From: a virus
Strand: one strand, 5' to 3'
IMG/VR virus record: IMGVR_UViG_3300048838_000238
Span: 1-64,000 of that record
DNA: 64,000 nt
Positions 1 through 8,081 of the stretch are shown here, one piece after another. The notes under the pieces were generated by a model that had not been told where the DNA came from, searched no databases, and saw nothing but the letters and a program-made list of their open reading frames with translations. Both the position numbers and the translations under genes were made by a program. Numbering within the stretch: position 1 is the first letter of the stretch; each line of letters opens with the position of its first letter.

Positions 1-189
1 CCGAGTTGGACGCGGCACCTCTGTAGCCCGAGTTGGACGCGGCACCGCTGTAGCCCGAGTTGGACGCGGCACCTCTGTAGCCCGAGTTGGACGCGGCACC
101 GCTGTAGCCCGAGTTGGACGCGGCACCTCTGTAGCCCGAGTTGGACGCGGCACCGCTGTAGCCCGAGTTGGACGCGGCACCGCTGGAGT
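1..189 (-). repeat. 27-bp tandem repeat, seven units, coding
   Basis: Seven head-to-tail 27-bp units begin CCGAGTTGG on the plus strand. Units alternate between CACCTCTG and CACCGCTG, giving a 54-bp higher-order period. The unit is a multiple of three and encodes GAASNSGY plus S or R on the minus strand. There are no spacers. The array continues beyond the window. Confidence 0.95.
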
Positions 190-589
190 AATGCTCGATC
201 CACGCATCGCGACCAGAACCAATGAAGTGCATCGCTGCCCACCACGAGCCGCAGAATTCCACCACGCAATCCACTTCGTCCGGTGTGTCAGACGCGACTT
301 TTGACTTTCCTTCAACTTCGATTACCTGCGAAGCTGGCGCAGAAAATACAATCCACTTGCCAGAGTAGTCCGGCTCCTTGCCCTGACCGTTTCCGATTCC
401 CCACGGCCAGCCGACCAGGCCACCCGATTCGCAAGTCGGATTCCGGCTGCAACTCAGTGGCTTTACCGGACCACTTTCCGGCCACGCAAACCCGTTATAT
501 GAAGTGCCGTCCGCATTCACGCACTTCAGGAGCATCACCCGCTCACCGCCGTTCGTCCATTGATGGACTGGGATTTTCTCTTGTGTCAT
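1..589 (-). CDS. DUF7666-like repeat protein, 3' end outside window
   Basis: The frame opens with ATG at 589, preceded by GGAG, and stays open to the window edge, so the C-terminus is missing. The first ~140 residues contain several Trp and Cys residues and the stretch SKVASDTPDEVDCVVEFCGS. They are followed by a 9-residue repeat, GAASNSGYS alternating with GAASNSGYR, seven copies so far. Phage proteins with a DUF7666-type head and a GAASATG-like repeat tail are the closest family I recall; the repeat probably forms a regular solenoid. Function is unknown; a virion surface or secreted role is possible. It is the last gene seen of the unit behind the promoter at 899-937. Confidence 0.7.
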   Translation of the reverse strand, partial: MTQEKIPVHQWTNGGERVMLLKCVNADGTSYNGFAWPESGPVKPLSCSRNPTCESGGLVGWPWGIGNGQGKEPDYSGKWIVFSAPASQVIEVEGKSKVASDTPDEVDCVVEFCGSWWAAMHFIGSGRDAWIEHYSSGAASNSGYSGAASNSGYRGAASNSGYSGAASNSGYRGAASNSGYSGAASNSGYRGAASNS

Positions 590-635
590 GGATCACTCCG
601 TTGTTTTGAAAATGTCAGCGATACAGAACATGCCA

Positions 636-863
636 CTAACTGGCTTCTACCGGAACCCAGGCTCTCGATTCCGCGAACCATCGTGCTACGCGCACTTCCC
701 GGTACTCGCCGGGTGGCAGGTCCGGATTCTCCAAAGCGACTCGTGGAATCCAAATCGGGCTCACCATCCCGTTATCAACCGGTTTTAGGCCGATGGCCTT
801 AGTTGACGACGACAGGACTGTCTTCATCATCTCTTCGAAGTCGACAGTAACGTACTTGGACAT
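636..863 (-). CDS. Small hypothetical protein (75 aa)
   Basis: First gene behind the promoter/operator at 899-937, with a very good ribosome site (GGAGGT) before ATG at 863. It is soluble and mildly basic, with no motif I recognise. The promoter, RBS and 46-bp gap to the next gene support a real two-gene unit with the repeat protein downstream. Confidence 0.65.
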   Translation of the reverse strand: MSKYVTVDFEEMMKTVLSSSTKAIGLKPVDNGMVSPIWIPRVALENPDLPPGEYREVRVARWFAESRAWVPVEAS

Positions 864-898
864 GGCTTTTACCTCCGGTTGAGTTGTGTTCTCTACCA

Positions 899-937
899 GG
901 TATTCGCCGCCGCGTGGACTATATTGGAGTGATATAG
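899..937 (-). promoter_or_regulatory. FliA-like promoter with operator over the -35
   Basis: Read on the minus strand: CCAATATAG, 10 nt, GGCGAATACC. The 19-bp palindrome CTATATC/5 nt/AATATAG (919-937) overlaps the -35 box, unlike most copies, where it follows the -10. It lies just after the stop of the nucleotidase gene and drives 636-863. Confidence 0.75.
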
Positions 938-938
938 G

Positions 939-1493
939 CTAAAAATCTAGCAGAAATTCGCGGAGCAAGTCCAGTAGGCGCGGTTCGTCTGAATGGCGAT
1001 CGTTCCACGGGCGCGGCGCGAGCCAGACGCGGCCACCGAATCTCTGGAATTCTCGACAGTTTCCAGCGTAGTCGTCGATCAGCAGCGACTCGGGAGAAGC
1101 ACAGAACCACTTCGGAGGCGCGCCGGCGCGGCTCCTGCAACTCAGCAGCACCGGGATCTCGGGGTAGTGCCGCTCGGCCCAGGCCCGCTTTCCGTCGGCG
1201 CAGCCCTGATACTTGGTCGGAGAAGTCAGAAAGCAGACGCCGTCCTTGCCGAACGTCCGCAGTGCCAGATCTACGATCCGATCGGCTTCCTCGGTCTTTG
1301 GCAGACCGGCCCAGAAGTCTTGATCCAGCGGCCCCCAGAATGTTTCAGAGTCCATGCCAACCAGCGGACACGGATCATAGACGAGTTCGCCGCGATGTCC
1401 TCCGACTCGATACGGACACGGCAGCTTGTGAAACTCGCTTGCGCCGCGCATCACGTCCGCGACTACGCCGTCCATGTCAAGCAAGCATTTCAT
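939..1493 (-). CDS. HAD-family 5'(3')-deoxyribonucleotidase-like protein
   Basis: 184 residues opening with the HAD motif I signature DMDGVVAD at residues 7-14, where the first Asp would be the nucleophile. LLIDDYAGN near residue 137 fits the C-terminal acidic HAD motif. Size and motifs match the NT5C-type deoxyribonucleotidases common in phages, which dephosphorylate dNMPs. ATG at 1493 follows GGAG and is 3 nt past the stop of the diphosphohydrolase gene, so the two probably act together on nucleotide pools. Substrate is not readable from sequence. Confidence 0.75.
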   Translation of the reverse strand: MKCLLDMDGVVADVMRGASEFHKLPCPYRVGGHRGELVYDPCPLVGMDSETFWGPLDQDFWAGLPKTEEADRIVDLALRTFGKDGVCFLTSPTKYQGCADGKRAWAERHYPEIPVLLSCRSRAGAPPKWFCASPESLLIDDYAGNCREFQRFGGRVWLAPRPWNDRHSDEPRLLDLLREFLLDF

Positions 1494-1496
1494 CGG

Positions 1497-1943
1497 CTAC
1501 TCCGTTGTCGGCGGTGGTTCCGGCGGTGCCGGGGCGGCGACTGACTCGAATGGGAACAACCGGGGATCGAAAGGAATGTCCAGGAGTTCAGCAGGTAGCT
1601 TACCTTCTTTGACCCAGATTGTGGTCTGAATCGCGCAGGCGACATTCCACATCGCCATCGGCAAGTGCGGCTCGTCTTGCCAACCAGAGACTGCCTTGGC
1701 AAGGTGCCGCGAAGCGCTGTCGAGATAGCGAGAAATCGGGATACCGGCTTCCCAGTTACGGTCGCCGTACTTCAGACAGCCGGTTTCGTAGACGCAGGCC
1801 AGTTGATGCAACGCGCCGTAGGGTACGAGGTCGAAGCGGCCTTTGCCTAACTGGACGTCGCGTACCGCGCCGGTGCCGAACTCTTGCCGCTCGCCTGAAT
1901 CCTTGAACTGCATCGCGAGAACAGCCGCCTCTAATTCCGTCAT
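1497..1943 (-). CDS. dATP/dGTP diphosphohydrolase-type domain protein
   Basis: 148 residues from ATG 1943, which overlaps the preceding stop as ATGA. The core, with KGRFDLVP, YGALHQLACVYETG and KYGDRNWEAG, matches the DUF5664/PF18909 family ('dATP/dGTP diphosphohydrolase, N-terminal'), an all-alpha NTP-pyrophosphohydrolase-like group. Some members (MazZ) work in 2-aminoadenine phages. The C-terminal ~25 residues are Pro/Glu-rich. It sits directly before the deoxyribonucleotidase gene. Family assignment is firm; the preferred nucleotide is unknown. Confidence 0.75.
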   Translation of the reverse strand: MTELEAAVLAMQFKDSGERQEFGTGAVRDVQLGKGRFDLVPYGALHQLACVYETGCLKYGDRNWEAGIPISRYLDSASRHLAKAVSGWQDEPHLPMAMWNVACAIQTTIWVKEGKLPAELLDIPFDPRLFPFESVAAPAPPEPPPTTE

Positions 1944-2065
1944 GTCCCAAGTTCCACCATCCAAAGTTGAATCAGCACAGTTGCCAAGATGAATATAGCA
2001 AGCCCTTGCGGAGTGATCGGCGGCAGCCGTCCGCAGTCGTCCGTCACAATTAAATCCACCGTCAT
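1940..2065 (-). CDS. 41-aa membrane peptide
   Basis: ATG at 2065 overlaps the phosphoesterase stop (ATGA), and its own TGA overlaps the next ATG (ATGA). The product has a charged N-terminus and one hydrophobic helix (GLAIFILATVLIQLWMVEL). The double stop-start coupling argues for translation; function unknown. Confidence 0.65.
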   Translation of the reverse strand: MTVDLIVTDDCGRLPPITPQGLAIFILATVLIQLWMVELGT

Positions 2066-3222
2066 CGCAGCGCCTCGACATTCACTGTCGTGCGGGCGCA
2101 CTCGCCGTGATCGCGATTAAAGACGATGCTGCAAATGTCCCGTGGCGAACGGTAGCCAGCACCGTGCGCATAATTGTCGCCGGGGATCAGCGTCCGAAAG
2201 CTCTCGATCTTTTGCGAGCCAATGTCTTTGCGAGTGTCATGGTGGACATGCCCGGTCAGCCACCGTCGATGCTTGCACCGGCCCCACGCTTCGGCCTTGT
2301 CTTCGCACATCACTCGATACAACGCTTCCGGCTTGCACTGGTGTCCGTGGTGAATGCCGATGAGATTCTGCCCGAATTCGTACCAGTGAAAAACGTCAGG
2401 GGAAGTGTCTACGGTTAGTCGAGGATCTCGGCTGTAATAGCCCTCGATGACCATACTCAGCATGATTGAGGTCTGGTCGTCGTGATTGCCGATCTCATTG
2501 ATGACGTGGACTTTCTTGTGCTTCTCCAACGCGCGGTCGATCAGATACCGCATGATGGTGACGCCGACGCGAGTCACCTTGGCCCACCGCGTATCGACGT
2601 CCAAGTGGTGACCGCTCCGGCGAGTCAGATTCTCAGTCGTGTCCGTGTGGAACCAATCGCCAAGATTTACGATCAGCGCCTGATCGGCAGCGGGAGTTGC
2701 TGCCAATACTTGGTCGAACCCGTTTGTCATCAACTGAGTTGCGATCTTCAGGTCGTAATCTTCTCCAGCATCTTCATCCCAGCAGTAGAGCCCGATATGG
2801 GCATCGCCGATCGGATAGACCGCCAACTTATCTTTGACCGTCACCTTCGGCTGCTTTGATCGTTTGGCCGGCTTCACCGACTGGCAGATCGAAGTGGCCA
2901 GTTCTTCGGAGAAGATCTTCAGCCGGTCTTGATCGGCGGTCGTCTTCACCCATTGGAGCTTCTGGACGCCGTCTGCGTCGTACAGCGTCGAAGTGCCTTT
3001 GACGTAGTGCGTCTCGGGACACATCTTCGTCATGTCGTGCTCTGGCGACCAGCCTTGCAGTGCTGCCTTTTTCTTCACCGCCGCGTAGTGCCGATGAGCT
3101 GCCGCCTTGTCGATGCCCAGCTTCTTGCCGATCTGTGCGTAACTCATCACGCCGACCAGAGCACACACTTCGCGTTGCCGCTCCGTGGTGGCGAAGTCAC
3201 TCAGATCGCTGACGGCTGCCAT
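2062..3222 (-). CDS. HTH plus calcineurin-like metallophosphoesterase
   Basis: 386 residues. Residues ~10-55 look like a helix-turn-helix (TTERQREVCALVGVMSYAQI, then GKKLGIDKAAAHRHY). The rest carries the metallophosphoesterase motifs in order: GDAHIG (~138), NLGDWFH (~185), GNHD (~247), HHGH (~292) and GHVHH (~324), which bind two metals. Phage proteins of this build are annotated as DNA repair exonuclease/phosphoesterase. Target could be nucleic acid or a small phosphoester. A 30-bp gap separates it from the metalloprotease-like gene; it is coupled to the membrane peptide downstream. Confidence 0.8.
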   Translation of the reverse strand: MAAVSDLSDFATTERQREVCALVGVMSYAQIGKKLGIDKAAAHRHYAAVKKKAALQGWSPEHDMTKMCPETHYVKGTSTLYDADGVQKLQWVKTTADQDRLKIFSEELATSICQSVKPAKRSKQPKVTVKDKLAVYPIGDAHIGLYCWDEDAGEDYDLKIATQLMTNGFDQVLAATPAADQALIVNLGDWFHTDTTENLTRRSGHHLDVDTRWAKVTRVGVTIMRYLIDRALEKHKKVHVINEIGNHDDQTSIMLSMVIEGYYSRDPRLTVDTSPDVFHWYEFGQNLIGIHHGHQCKPEALYRVMCEDKAEAWGRCKHRRWLTGHVHHDTRKDIGSQKIESFRTLIPGDNYAHGAGYRSPRDICSIVFNRDHGECARTTVNVEALR

Positions 3223-3252
3223 ACTGCTGATTCCGTTCAGGTCGGGGGGTCG

Positions 3253-3546
3253 TCACTCTTGCTTCGCGGCTTGCTTCGTGTTCGTGTAGCCGAGCCGGGT
3301 CAATGCGCGAGCCATGTCCTTCGCTACTCCTCCGACCCATTCTTCGCTGCGGTGCCAATCAGCAGCATGTAGCATCTCGTGGAGCAACACTTCTAGTTGG
3401 TCCTCTCCACGCAGTCCGGATAATACTCGCAGTGATTTATTGATCGCTTCGGGAGGGTCGCAATCGCCGCGTTTTGGATCCTCCGCAGATCCCAAAGTCG
3501 GCACAAATCGCAGCGACCAAAACTTTCCGAGTATCCTGATCCTCAT
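3253..3546 (-). CDS. SprT-like small zinc metalloprotease candidate
   Basis: 97 residues with HEMLHAADWH (~57-66), an HExxH zinc/catalytic motif. ATG at 3546 is preferred because GAGGTG lies 7 nt before it; a GTG start three codons upstream is possible. Short HExxH proteins of this kind are SprT-like. No signal peptide, so probably cytoplasmic. Its 21-bp distance to the membrane protein gene ties it to the 3253-7809 cassette. Confidence 0.6.
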   Translation of the reverse strand: MRIRILGKFWSLRFVPTLGSAEDPKRGDCDPPEAINKSLRVLSGLRGEDQLEVLLHEMLHAADWHRSEEWVGGVAKDMARALTRLGYTNTKQAAKQE

Positions 3547-3575
3547 GCGAAACACCTCGCCACGGCAGGATGCGA

Positions 3576-3935
3576 CTATGTGCTCTGTTCGTTTCTTAGG
3601 ACGCTCTGCATTCTGTCGAGATGAGCGCGAACTTGCTCGCGACGTTCTTCGGGAGTCATTTCCTCTAGCGCCCTAGCAAGATGCCCGGCGGCTTGATGCT
3701 GTCGGGCGTTATGCTCGCCGTCCGCCGCCACCTGACGGCTGATATCATTCAGCACAAACGTGTTCATCGTTTGCGTCTGAATCGAATGGTCCATCATGGT
3801 GTTCTGTTTAGAAAACCACGTCGGGATGTACTTCAGGCAGATAAAGAGGAATACGACGAACAGCGACCATAGGGGCGCGTCTTCGCGCAAGAACGATGTC
3901 CACGAGAACGGGTCGACTCCTGCGAGTATGAACAT
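3576..3935 (-). CDS. Single-span membrane protein (holin-like candidate)
   Basis: ATG 3935 with GAGG upstream gives 119 residues. One strong transmembrane helix (SLFVVFLFICLKYIP, ~24-42) is followed by a charged cytoplasmic-type helix with an EEMTPEERREQVRAHLDRM stretch. Size and topology fit holin or spanin-associated proteins, and it neighbours secreted and peptidase genes, but no family is recognised. The lysis role is an inference. Confidence 0.6.
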   Translation of the reverse strand: MFILAGVDPFSWTSFLREDAPLWSLFVVFLFICLKYIPTWFSKQNTMMDHSIQTQTMNTFVLNDISRQVAADGEHNARQHQAAGHLARALEEMTPEERREQVRAHLDRMQSVLRNEQST

Positions 3936-3975
3936 TGGCGCTGCCTCGTATCTGCCTTTAGAGTTGAGCGATTGA

Positions 3976-4455
3976 TTACCGGCGTCGCCCGAACAGACGG
4001 CCGAGAATTGGGAAGCGGTTTCCTGGTCCTCGGTTGGCAAAGAACCTCCGCTGGCCGCTACTGGACGAATTGGGTGTTACGACAATTCGCCGTCCGAACA
4101 AGCCTCGTCGAACCTGCGATTTCCCAGCATACGATGACCGCGAGACTACTCCGCAACTCCCAGACGTACAAACCGCATCGCTTCGCATGTTCACGAACTG
4201 CGTATCAACCGGACCATCGATCGGCACGAACTTGCCTTGGTCCGTGATACTTGGGCTCGCGGCCTTCGGTTCGGCAAGTCGCTGCTCGATCGACTCCAGC
4301 CTCTCCAAGATTTGCAGCATTGCAGCCGATCCAGCCGAGTCTTCGGATGCGAACGTCGGCTGTGATGCAGCTTGCGTTTCGGTGGACTGATCCTGCGACA
4401 GGAAGTGCGCTCCGAACATCGAAGCACAGACGGCAAGGATTGCAAAGTTTCTCAT
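3976..4455 (-). CDS. Secreted Arg-rich protein with coiled coil
   Basis: 159 residues; ATG after GGAG at 4455. The N-terminus (RNFAILAVCASMFGAHFL) is a likely signal peptide. Then come Ser/Ala-rich sequence, a short heptad region (MLQILERLESIEQRLAEP), a Cys pair (CTSGSC) and a strongly basic tail ending GRLFGRRR. Unrecognised. It could act in the periplasm or on the cell envelope within the putative lysis cassette. Confidence 0.6.
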   Translation of the reverse strand: MRNFAILAVCASMFGAHFLSQDQSTETQAASQPTFASEDSAGSAAMLQILERLESIEQRLAEPKAASPSITDQGKFVPIDGPVDTQFVNMRSDAVCTSGSCGVVSRSSYAGKSQVRRGLFGRRIVVTPNSSSSGQRRFFANRGPGNRFPILGRLFGRRR

Positions 4456-4507
4456 CAGTTCAGGTTCTCCAAGGGCTAAATTTAGTTGACCGGATAGACG
4501 CGACTAA

Positions 4508-6550
4508 TTATGCAGCCACTCCAAGTCCATCCAGTTGCAAGAACTGCTCTTTCGTCAATAGAGTGACTCCAGCTTGGCTTCCGCACGGCTCCCACGGCTT
4601 GGCAAGATTCGGTGGCAGCATAACCTCACGGCAGCACCACGCGCCGCCTGTGCCCATCTTCCCTGGCGAGTCGTAAAGATAACCATCTTCCCCACGTCCG
4701 TGGCCGTATGAGTCGAGATACTTGCAGATCGCTTGGTTCTTATTCCAAACCGCCTGCAAGCCTGCGATTGAATGCCCGCTACGTCCGTAGCAAACTCCCC
4801 AACCACGAATCAGCGCGGACACGAATTGCTCGTACGATTCGATCGCGTACCATTCCACAACCGTGAACCATTGAGCGATGTCTTCCCAGCCAGCCTTAAA
4901 GTAACTTCGCCCGTTCCCGGAAATGAACGGCGTATTTTGGTGAACGCAGAAGTCACCGAACATCGCAATGTTACGCGGGTTCTTCTCGGGGAGCTGGCCA
5001 TTCCCGCGAACGCCAGCCTTGAGGATCTGCAAGGCACCCCACATCGTTGATCCGCTACCACGGCGAGTCGTTACGCGACAGTAGCTCGACATCGGCGAGC
5101 ACTTGACGGACCACTTCTCGCCGATCTGCTTGTTGCGCATCGTATCGCGGACAACTTCCGCAGCGTTATGCACGCAGTTATGAACTCCAATCCCCTCGGC
5201 AACGTAGGAGTTGTCGCCTTCCACTTCCATGTTATAGACGTCGCCCGTGAATGCTTCCGTTTCAACGGATCGAACTCGTCTCCACACATGCTTGTCTTCG
5301 CGACGAAAGAATCGACCGTTGCCGACATCCTTTTTTCTCGGTGTCTTCCTGAACATGACGTCCCATCGCGGAAGTCGTTTCTTGACACCATGACTTGCCT
5401 TTGGATTCGACAAGCGAATCTGAGGATTGTAACCAAGGGCGTTTGCGATATCCCACATTGCCAACGCTAGATCGCGAGACACCGTGACACCCTGCCAATT
5501 GTCGTCGTAAGTTCGGTCGTGACCGTCTCCTGACATCCAGCCAAACAGCAGCGACTCGACGAATTCGGCTGGGCCGCTAAGCAAGTCCGCGTGGGGCTTC
5601 TTATTTCCAGCGCCACCGGGACCACATAGCGACTCAAATAGCCTAGCCCATTGAGTGCCTTGAACATGAACTTTACATGTGTTGGCACACTCGCGAATTT
5701 GAATCCGCCCTTCTACGCCCCACGCATCTCGCAGTAAATCCACCAGTTCTTGCGCCAAAGTGTCACGTTCTGTGATCGAGAACGTCCACGTAACCTGACC
5801 CTTATTTGTCGATCCCTCAGATAAGAACAGGCCGAAGATTCTCCCTGCGGCTGCGTCCAATGAAATCAAGTCGGGAACAACGTGCTTTGTGTACTCGATG
5901 CACGTCTTATCTTTCGCAAGAGGGCCTGTGTTGAATTTCCTTTTCCCGTACGTTTCCCTCGTCGCATAATGACGCTTCAGAACGGTCAGATGCGCAGACG
6001 TCTGCAAGACGCTACTCGACACAGGCAAGTAACGAGGTATGGCAACAAAGTCACCAGACTTGATGTCACCAGCCTTAACGTATCCATGATCCGTTAACAC
6101 CGGATGTTCCTTGGTCATCTTCAATCCGCGATGACCAAAAAGCTTCATATTTACCAGCTCTTTTGGTTCATGCCTGATGAACAGATGAGTGACGCGGCCG
6201 ATGTTCCTTTCGGCAGTCAACACCTTCTCTCCAAGCCTGATTTCGTCGATCGGCTTGTTCGATCCGTCCGCCATTCGAACGCGAGTTCCCTTCGGAAAGC
6301 AGCTTGACTCCGGGGCCTGATTGTTCCGCGCCTTGCGGAAAAACGGCAACGCGGTTTTCTCACGCTCCGCCTGCTCGATGCGGTCTTTCCATTCGTCACG
6401 AGGCACGAGCCAGTCTGAACTGAAACTCGGCGCGGCCGACATTTCGGCTGGGTCGATGATGAGCCCGCAAAAACCTGGGATGGCCTTTGCGTCCCGATCA
6501 AAGTCGACGTCAATCAGATTCGGATTGACTTGGAATAAATCAATTGCCAT
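4508..6550 (-). CDS. Papain-like cysteine peptidase with an intein
   Basis: 680 residues, of which 84-458 form an intein. The 305-residue mature protein reads ...NNQAPESS + CVHNAAEVV..., which looks like the papain-fold oxyanion Gln and catalytic Cys. Later VCYGRSGHSIAG supplies a candidate His, and LDSYGHGRGEDGY resembles the NSWGxxWGxxGY block with Asp for Asn. No signal peptide. Its position among membrane and secreted proteins suggests lysis or cell-wall/protein processing, but that is inferred. ATG 6550 overlaps the upstream stop by 11 bp. Confidence 0.75.
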   Translation of the reverse strand: MAIDLFQVNPNLIDVDFDRDAKAIPGFCGLIIDPAEMSAAPSFSSDWLVPRDEWKDRIEQAEREKTALPFFRKARNNQAPESSCFPKGTRVRMADGSNKPIDEIRLGEKVLTAERNIGRVTHLFIRHEPKELVNMKLFGHRGLKMTKEHPVLTDHGYVKAGDIKSGDFVAIPRYLPVSSSVLQTSAHLTVLKRHYATRETYGKRKFNTGPLAKDKTCIEYTKHVVPDLISLDAAAGRIFGLFLSEGSTNKGQVTWTFSITERDTLAQELVDLLRDAWGVEGRIQIRECANTCKVHVQGTQWARLFESLCGPGGAGNKKPHADLLSGPAEFVESLLFGWMSGDGHDRTYDDNWQGVTVSRDLALAMWDIANALGYNPQIRLSNPKASHGVKKRLPRWDVMFRKTPRKKDVGNGRFFRREDKHVWRRVRSVETEAFTGDVYNMEVEGDNSYVAEGIGVHNCVHNAAEVVRDTMRNKQIGEKWSVKCSPMSSYCRVTTRRGSGSTMWGALQILKAGVRGNGQLPEKNPRNIAMFGDFCVHQNTPFISGNGRSYFKAGWEDIAQWFTVVEWYAIESYEQFVSALIRGWGVCYGRSGHSIAGLQAVWNKNQAICKYLDSYGHGRGEDGYLYDSPGKMGTGGAWCCREVMLPPNLAKPWEPCGSQAGVTLLTKEQFLQLDGLGVAA
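5177..6301 (-). other. Intein with LAGLIDADG endonuclease
   Basis: 375 residues inside the peptidase gene. Block A is CFPKGTRVRMADGS with N-terminal Cys; block B contains TKEHPVL; block F is VYNMEVEGDNSYVAEG; block G is GIGVHN followed by extein Cys. All residues needed for splicing (Cys1, block B Thr/His, His-Asn, Cys+1) are present. The centre has two LAGLIDADG-like motifs, GRIFGLFLSEGS (~236) and LLFGWMSGDGH (~334), so it may be an active homing endonuclease. Confidence 0.93.
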
Positions 6551-6941
6551 TTACCCACCCCACCATTTCTTCGCTTTTTGCAGGCATGGCGACGGAACGC
6601 AAAACAGCGCCGGTGTCGCCAATAAGAACAATCGCCTTGCCGCCGTACTTTTTGGATTCATCGACGATCGCCGGACCTTGCTCTATGGAGCCAATCGACT
6701 CTGGCGTGTCGTCGATCTTGACCACGACGTCATACTTTTGGCGAAGGATCTCAGTCGCTTTCGTGACTTCAACGTCCAAGTCGATGTCCGGCGCGTCGTT
6801 TTCCAATACAAACGCCACGATTGACACAGACTCAGGACCGACGCTCGGCCACGGCATATCAATCCGATCGGTCTGTACCGCCCAAGTGCCGGTCCATAGC
6901 AGGATCAGCAACAGGACGATCAGGTTGTTACGGTTTAGCAC
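6540..6941 (-). CDS. Membrane-anchored hypothetical protein (133 aa)
   Basis: N-terminal hydrophobic helix (NLIVLLLILLWTGTWAVQ) then an alpha/beta-looking soluble domain with strands VSIVAFVLEN and KAIVLIGDTGAVLRSV and a helix (EVTKATEILRQKYDVVVKID). The fold hints at a thioredoxin-like or small Rossmann layout without active-site Cys. Overlaps genes on both sides (14 bp upstream, 11 bp downstream), so it is part of one translation-coupled unit. Confidence 0.6.
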   Translation of the reverse strand: MLNRNNLIVLLLILLWTGTWAVQTDRIDMPWPSVGPESVSIVAFVLENDAPDIDLDVEVTKATEILRQKYDVVVKIDDTPESIGSIEQGPAIVDESKKYGGKAIVLIGDTGAVLRSVAMPAKSEEMVGWVNGN

Positions 6942-7419
6942 GCTTCACCTTTCCGACTTGCACGCCGTTCTCGTTCACGACCACGGAAATATCGAAGTCT
7001 GGGTGCGCTACCGCCACGGCGTTCGCGCAGGCCACGAGGCTGGCAATGTCGCTGTGATGCTCTACAGGATCGATCAGCTCGTCGAGATCCGGCCCCGGCG
7101 CGATCGGAGACGTCGGCAGCGACAGCAGCGACAAGATGTAAGTGATCAGGTCTTGCGGCGACTTCGGTTCAGTGACAGGCGCAGGCAAAGGTTCATCCGG
7201 TGACACCGGCGGCGGCTTGCGTAGCAACTGATCCAACAGACTCGGCAGGAGCTTCAACAGATCGGTCGGCAACGGGTTCGTTGTTGGACTGGTTGTCGAT
7301 GGCTTCAGCACGTTCAGGATGTTCTGCAAAACCGTCTTGTCGTTCGTCGGCTTGGCGAACAGCCCTAGGATTACCGTGCCGATAAGCGGCACCGCGTAAG
7401 TGCTCAATAGAGACAACAT
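6928..7419 (-). CDS. Membrane-anchored Pro/Leu-rich hypothetical protein
   Basis: 163 residues, ATG after GGAAGGAAC. N-terminal hydrophobic segment (YAVPLIGTVILGLFA), a Pro/Thr linker, Leu-rich helices (LLKLLPSLLDQLL) and an acidic C-terminal domain. No family recognised. First of three overlapping genes leading to the peptidase. Confidence 0.6.
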   Translation of the reverse strand: MLSLLSTYAVPLIGTVILGLFAKPTNDKTVLQNILNVLKPSTTSPTTNPLPTDLLKLLPSLLDQLLRKPPPVSPDEPLPAPVTEPKSPQDLITYILSLLSLPTSPIAPGPDLDELIDPVEHHSDIASLVACANAVAVAHPDFDISVVVNENGVQVGKVKRAKP

Positions 7420-7509
7420 CTGTCAGGTTCCTTCCTTGTCGCGGTCACGCCGCGAAGTGCGTTACGCTGCGCTCCGTGCAGCCATCTTCCTACTTGTTGA
7501 GTGCCATCC

Positions 7510-7809
7510 CTAAACGGTGATCCCGCGAGCCCGGAACAGTGCCTTGACGGCTCCCGGAATCTGGGCGCGAAGGAACGGATCGATGATGCTCCGCTCGATG
7601 AACTCGGGGATGTACGGCAGATCGATAATGACCGCGAAGTGATCGAAGGCTTGCTCGGCAGCCGAGACCAGCGGCGCATAGTCGCTGGCATCCAGATTGC
7701 CGTCCGCCAAGACTTCGGCGACCACCTCCCACAACGATCCGACGTTGAGAATTCCTGCCTCCTGGACACGCCCCTTGAGTCGATCCTGGAGCGATTCGAA
7801 TAGATTCAT
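7510..7809 (-). CDS. Hypothetical protein (99 aa), first of membrane cassette
   Basis: All-helical soluble protein with NVGSLWEVVAEVLADGNLDA, typical of small planctomycete phage proteins preceding membrane genes. It lies 85 bp below the free-standing operator palindrome at 7894-7912, so that site may control the 3253-7809 cassette. Unrecognised. Confidence 0.6.
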   Translation of the reverse strand: MNLFESLQDRLKGRVQEAGILNVGSLWEVVAEVLADGNLDASDYAPLVSAAEQAFDHFAVIIDLPYIPEFIERSIIDPFLRAQIPGAVKALFRARGITV

Positions 7810-7893
7810 CTTGAATTCCGTTTCGTGATGTGCTGCGTATTTCCTGCGAAATCACTGTGCAATCATCACGATACCAGCCGAATGCGGTGGTGG

Positions 7894-7912
7894 TTATATC
7901 GGCGCGATATAA
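7894..7912. promoter_or_regulatory. Free-standing 19-bp operator palindrome
   Basis: TTATATC, GGCGC, GATATAA: perfect 7-bp arms with the same 5-nt spacer as the other copies, but no FliA-like -10/-35 beside it. It is in the 170-bp intergenic stretch before the gene at 7510-7809, which otherwise holds nothing I recognise. Confidence 0.75.
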
Positions 7913-7979
7913 GCCCTTTGGATACCGCAGTTTCGGTGCGGTCGGATGGCGCGATCAGTGCCCGTGGATCGCGAGATTT

Positions 7980-8081
7980 CTATTGCGGCGCAACGGTTAG
8001 CAGCCAAATAGCTTGAGTTTCTGCCACTTCTCGGAGTAAATCCGCATCATCGCGGTGGACCCATCCGCCGCCGTTATTCAT
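7980..8081 (-). CDS. 33-aa peptide coupled to upstream gene
   Basis: The ATG at 8081 sits inside the end of the upstream gene (ATGAATAA, where TAA is that gene's stop). Encodes a 33-residue soluble peptide with WVHRDDADLLREVAETQAIW. The overlap suggests coupled translation; function unknown. Confidence 0.45.
   Translation of the reverse strand: MNNGGGWVHRDDADLLREVAETQAIWLLTVAPQ

Noticed and set aside
1-189. Regular repeats that might be a CRISPR array
   Set aside because: The 27-bp units are contiguous without spacers, keep a reading frame and encode a periodic peptide.
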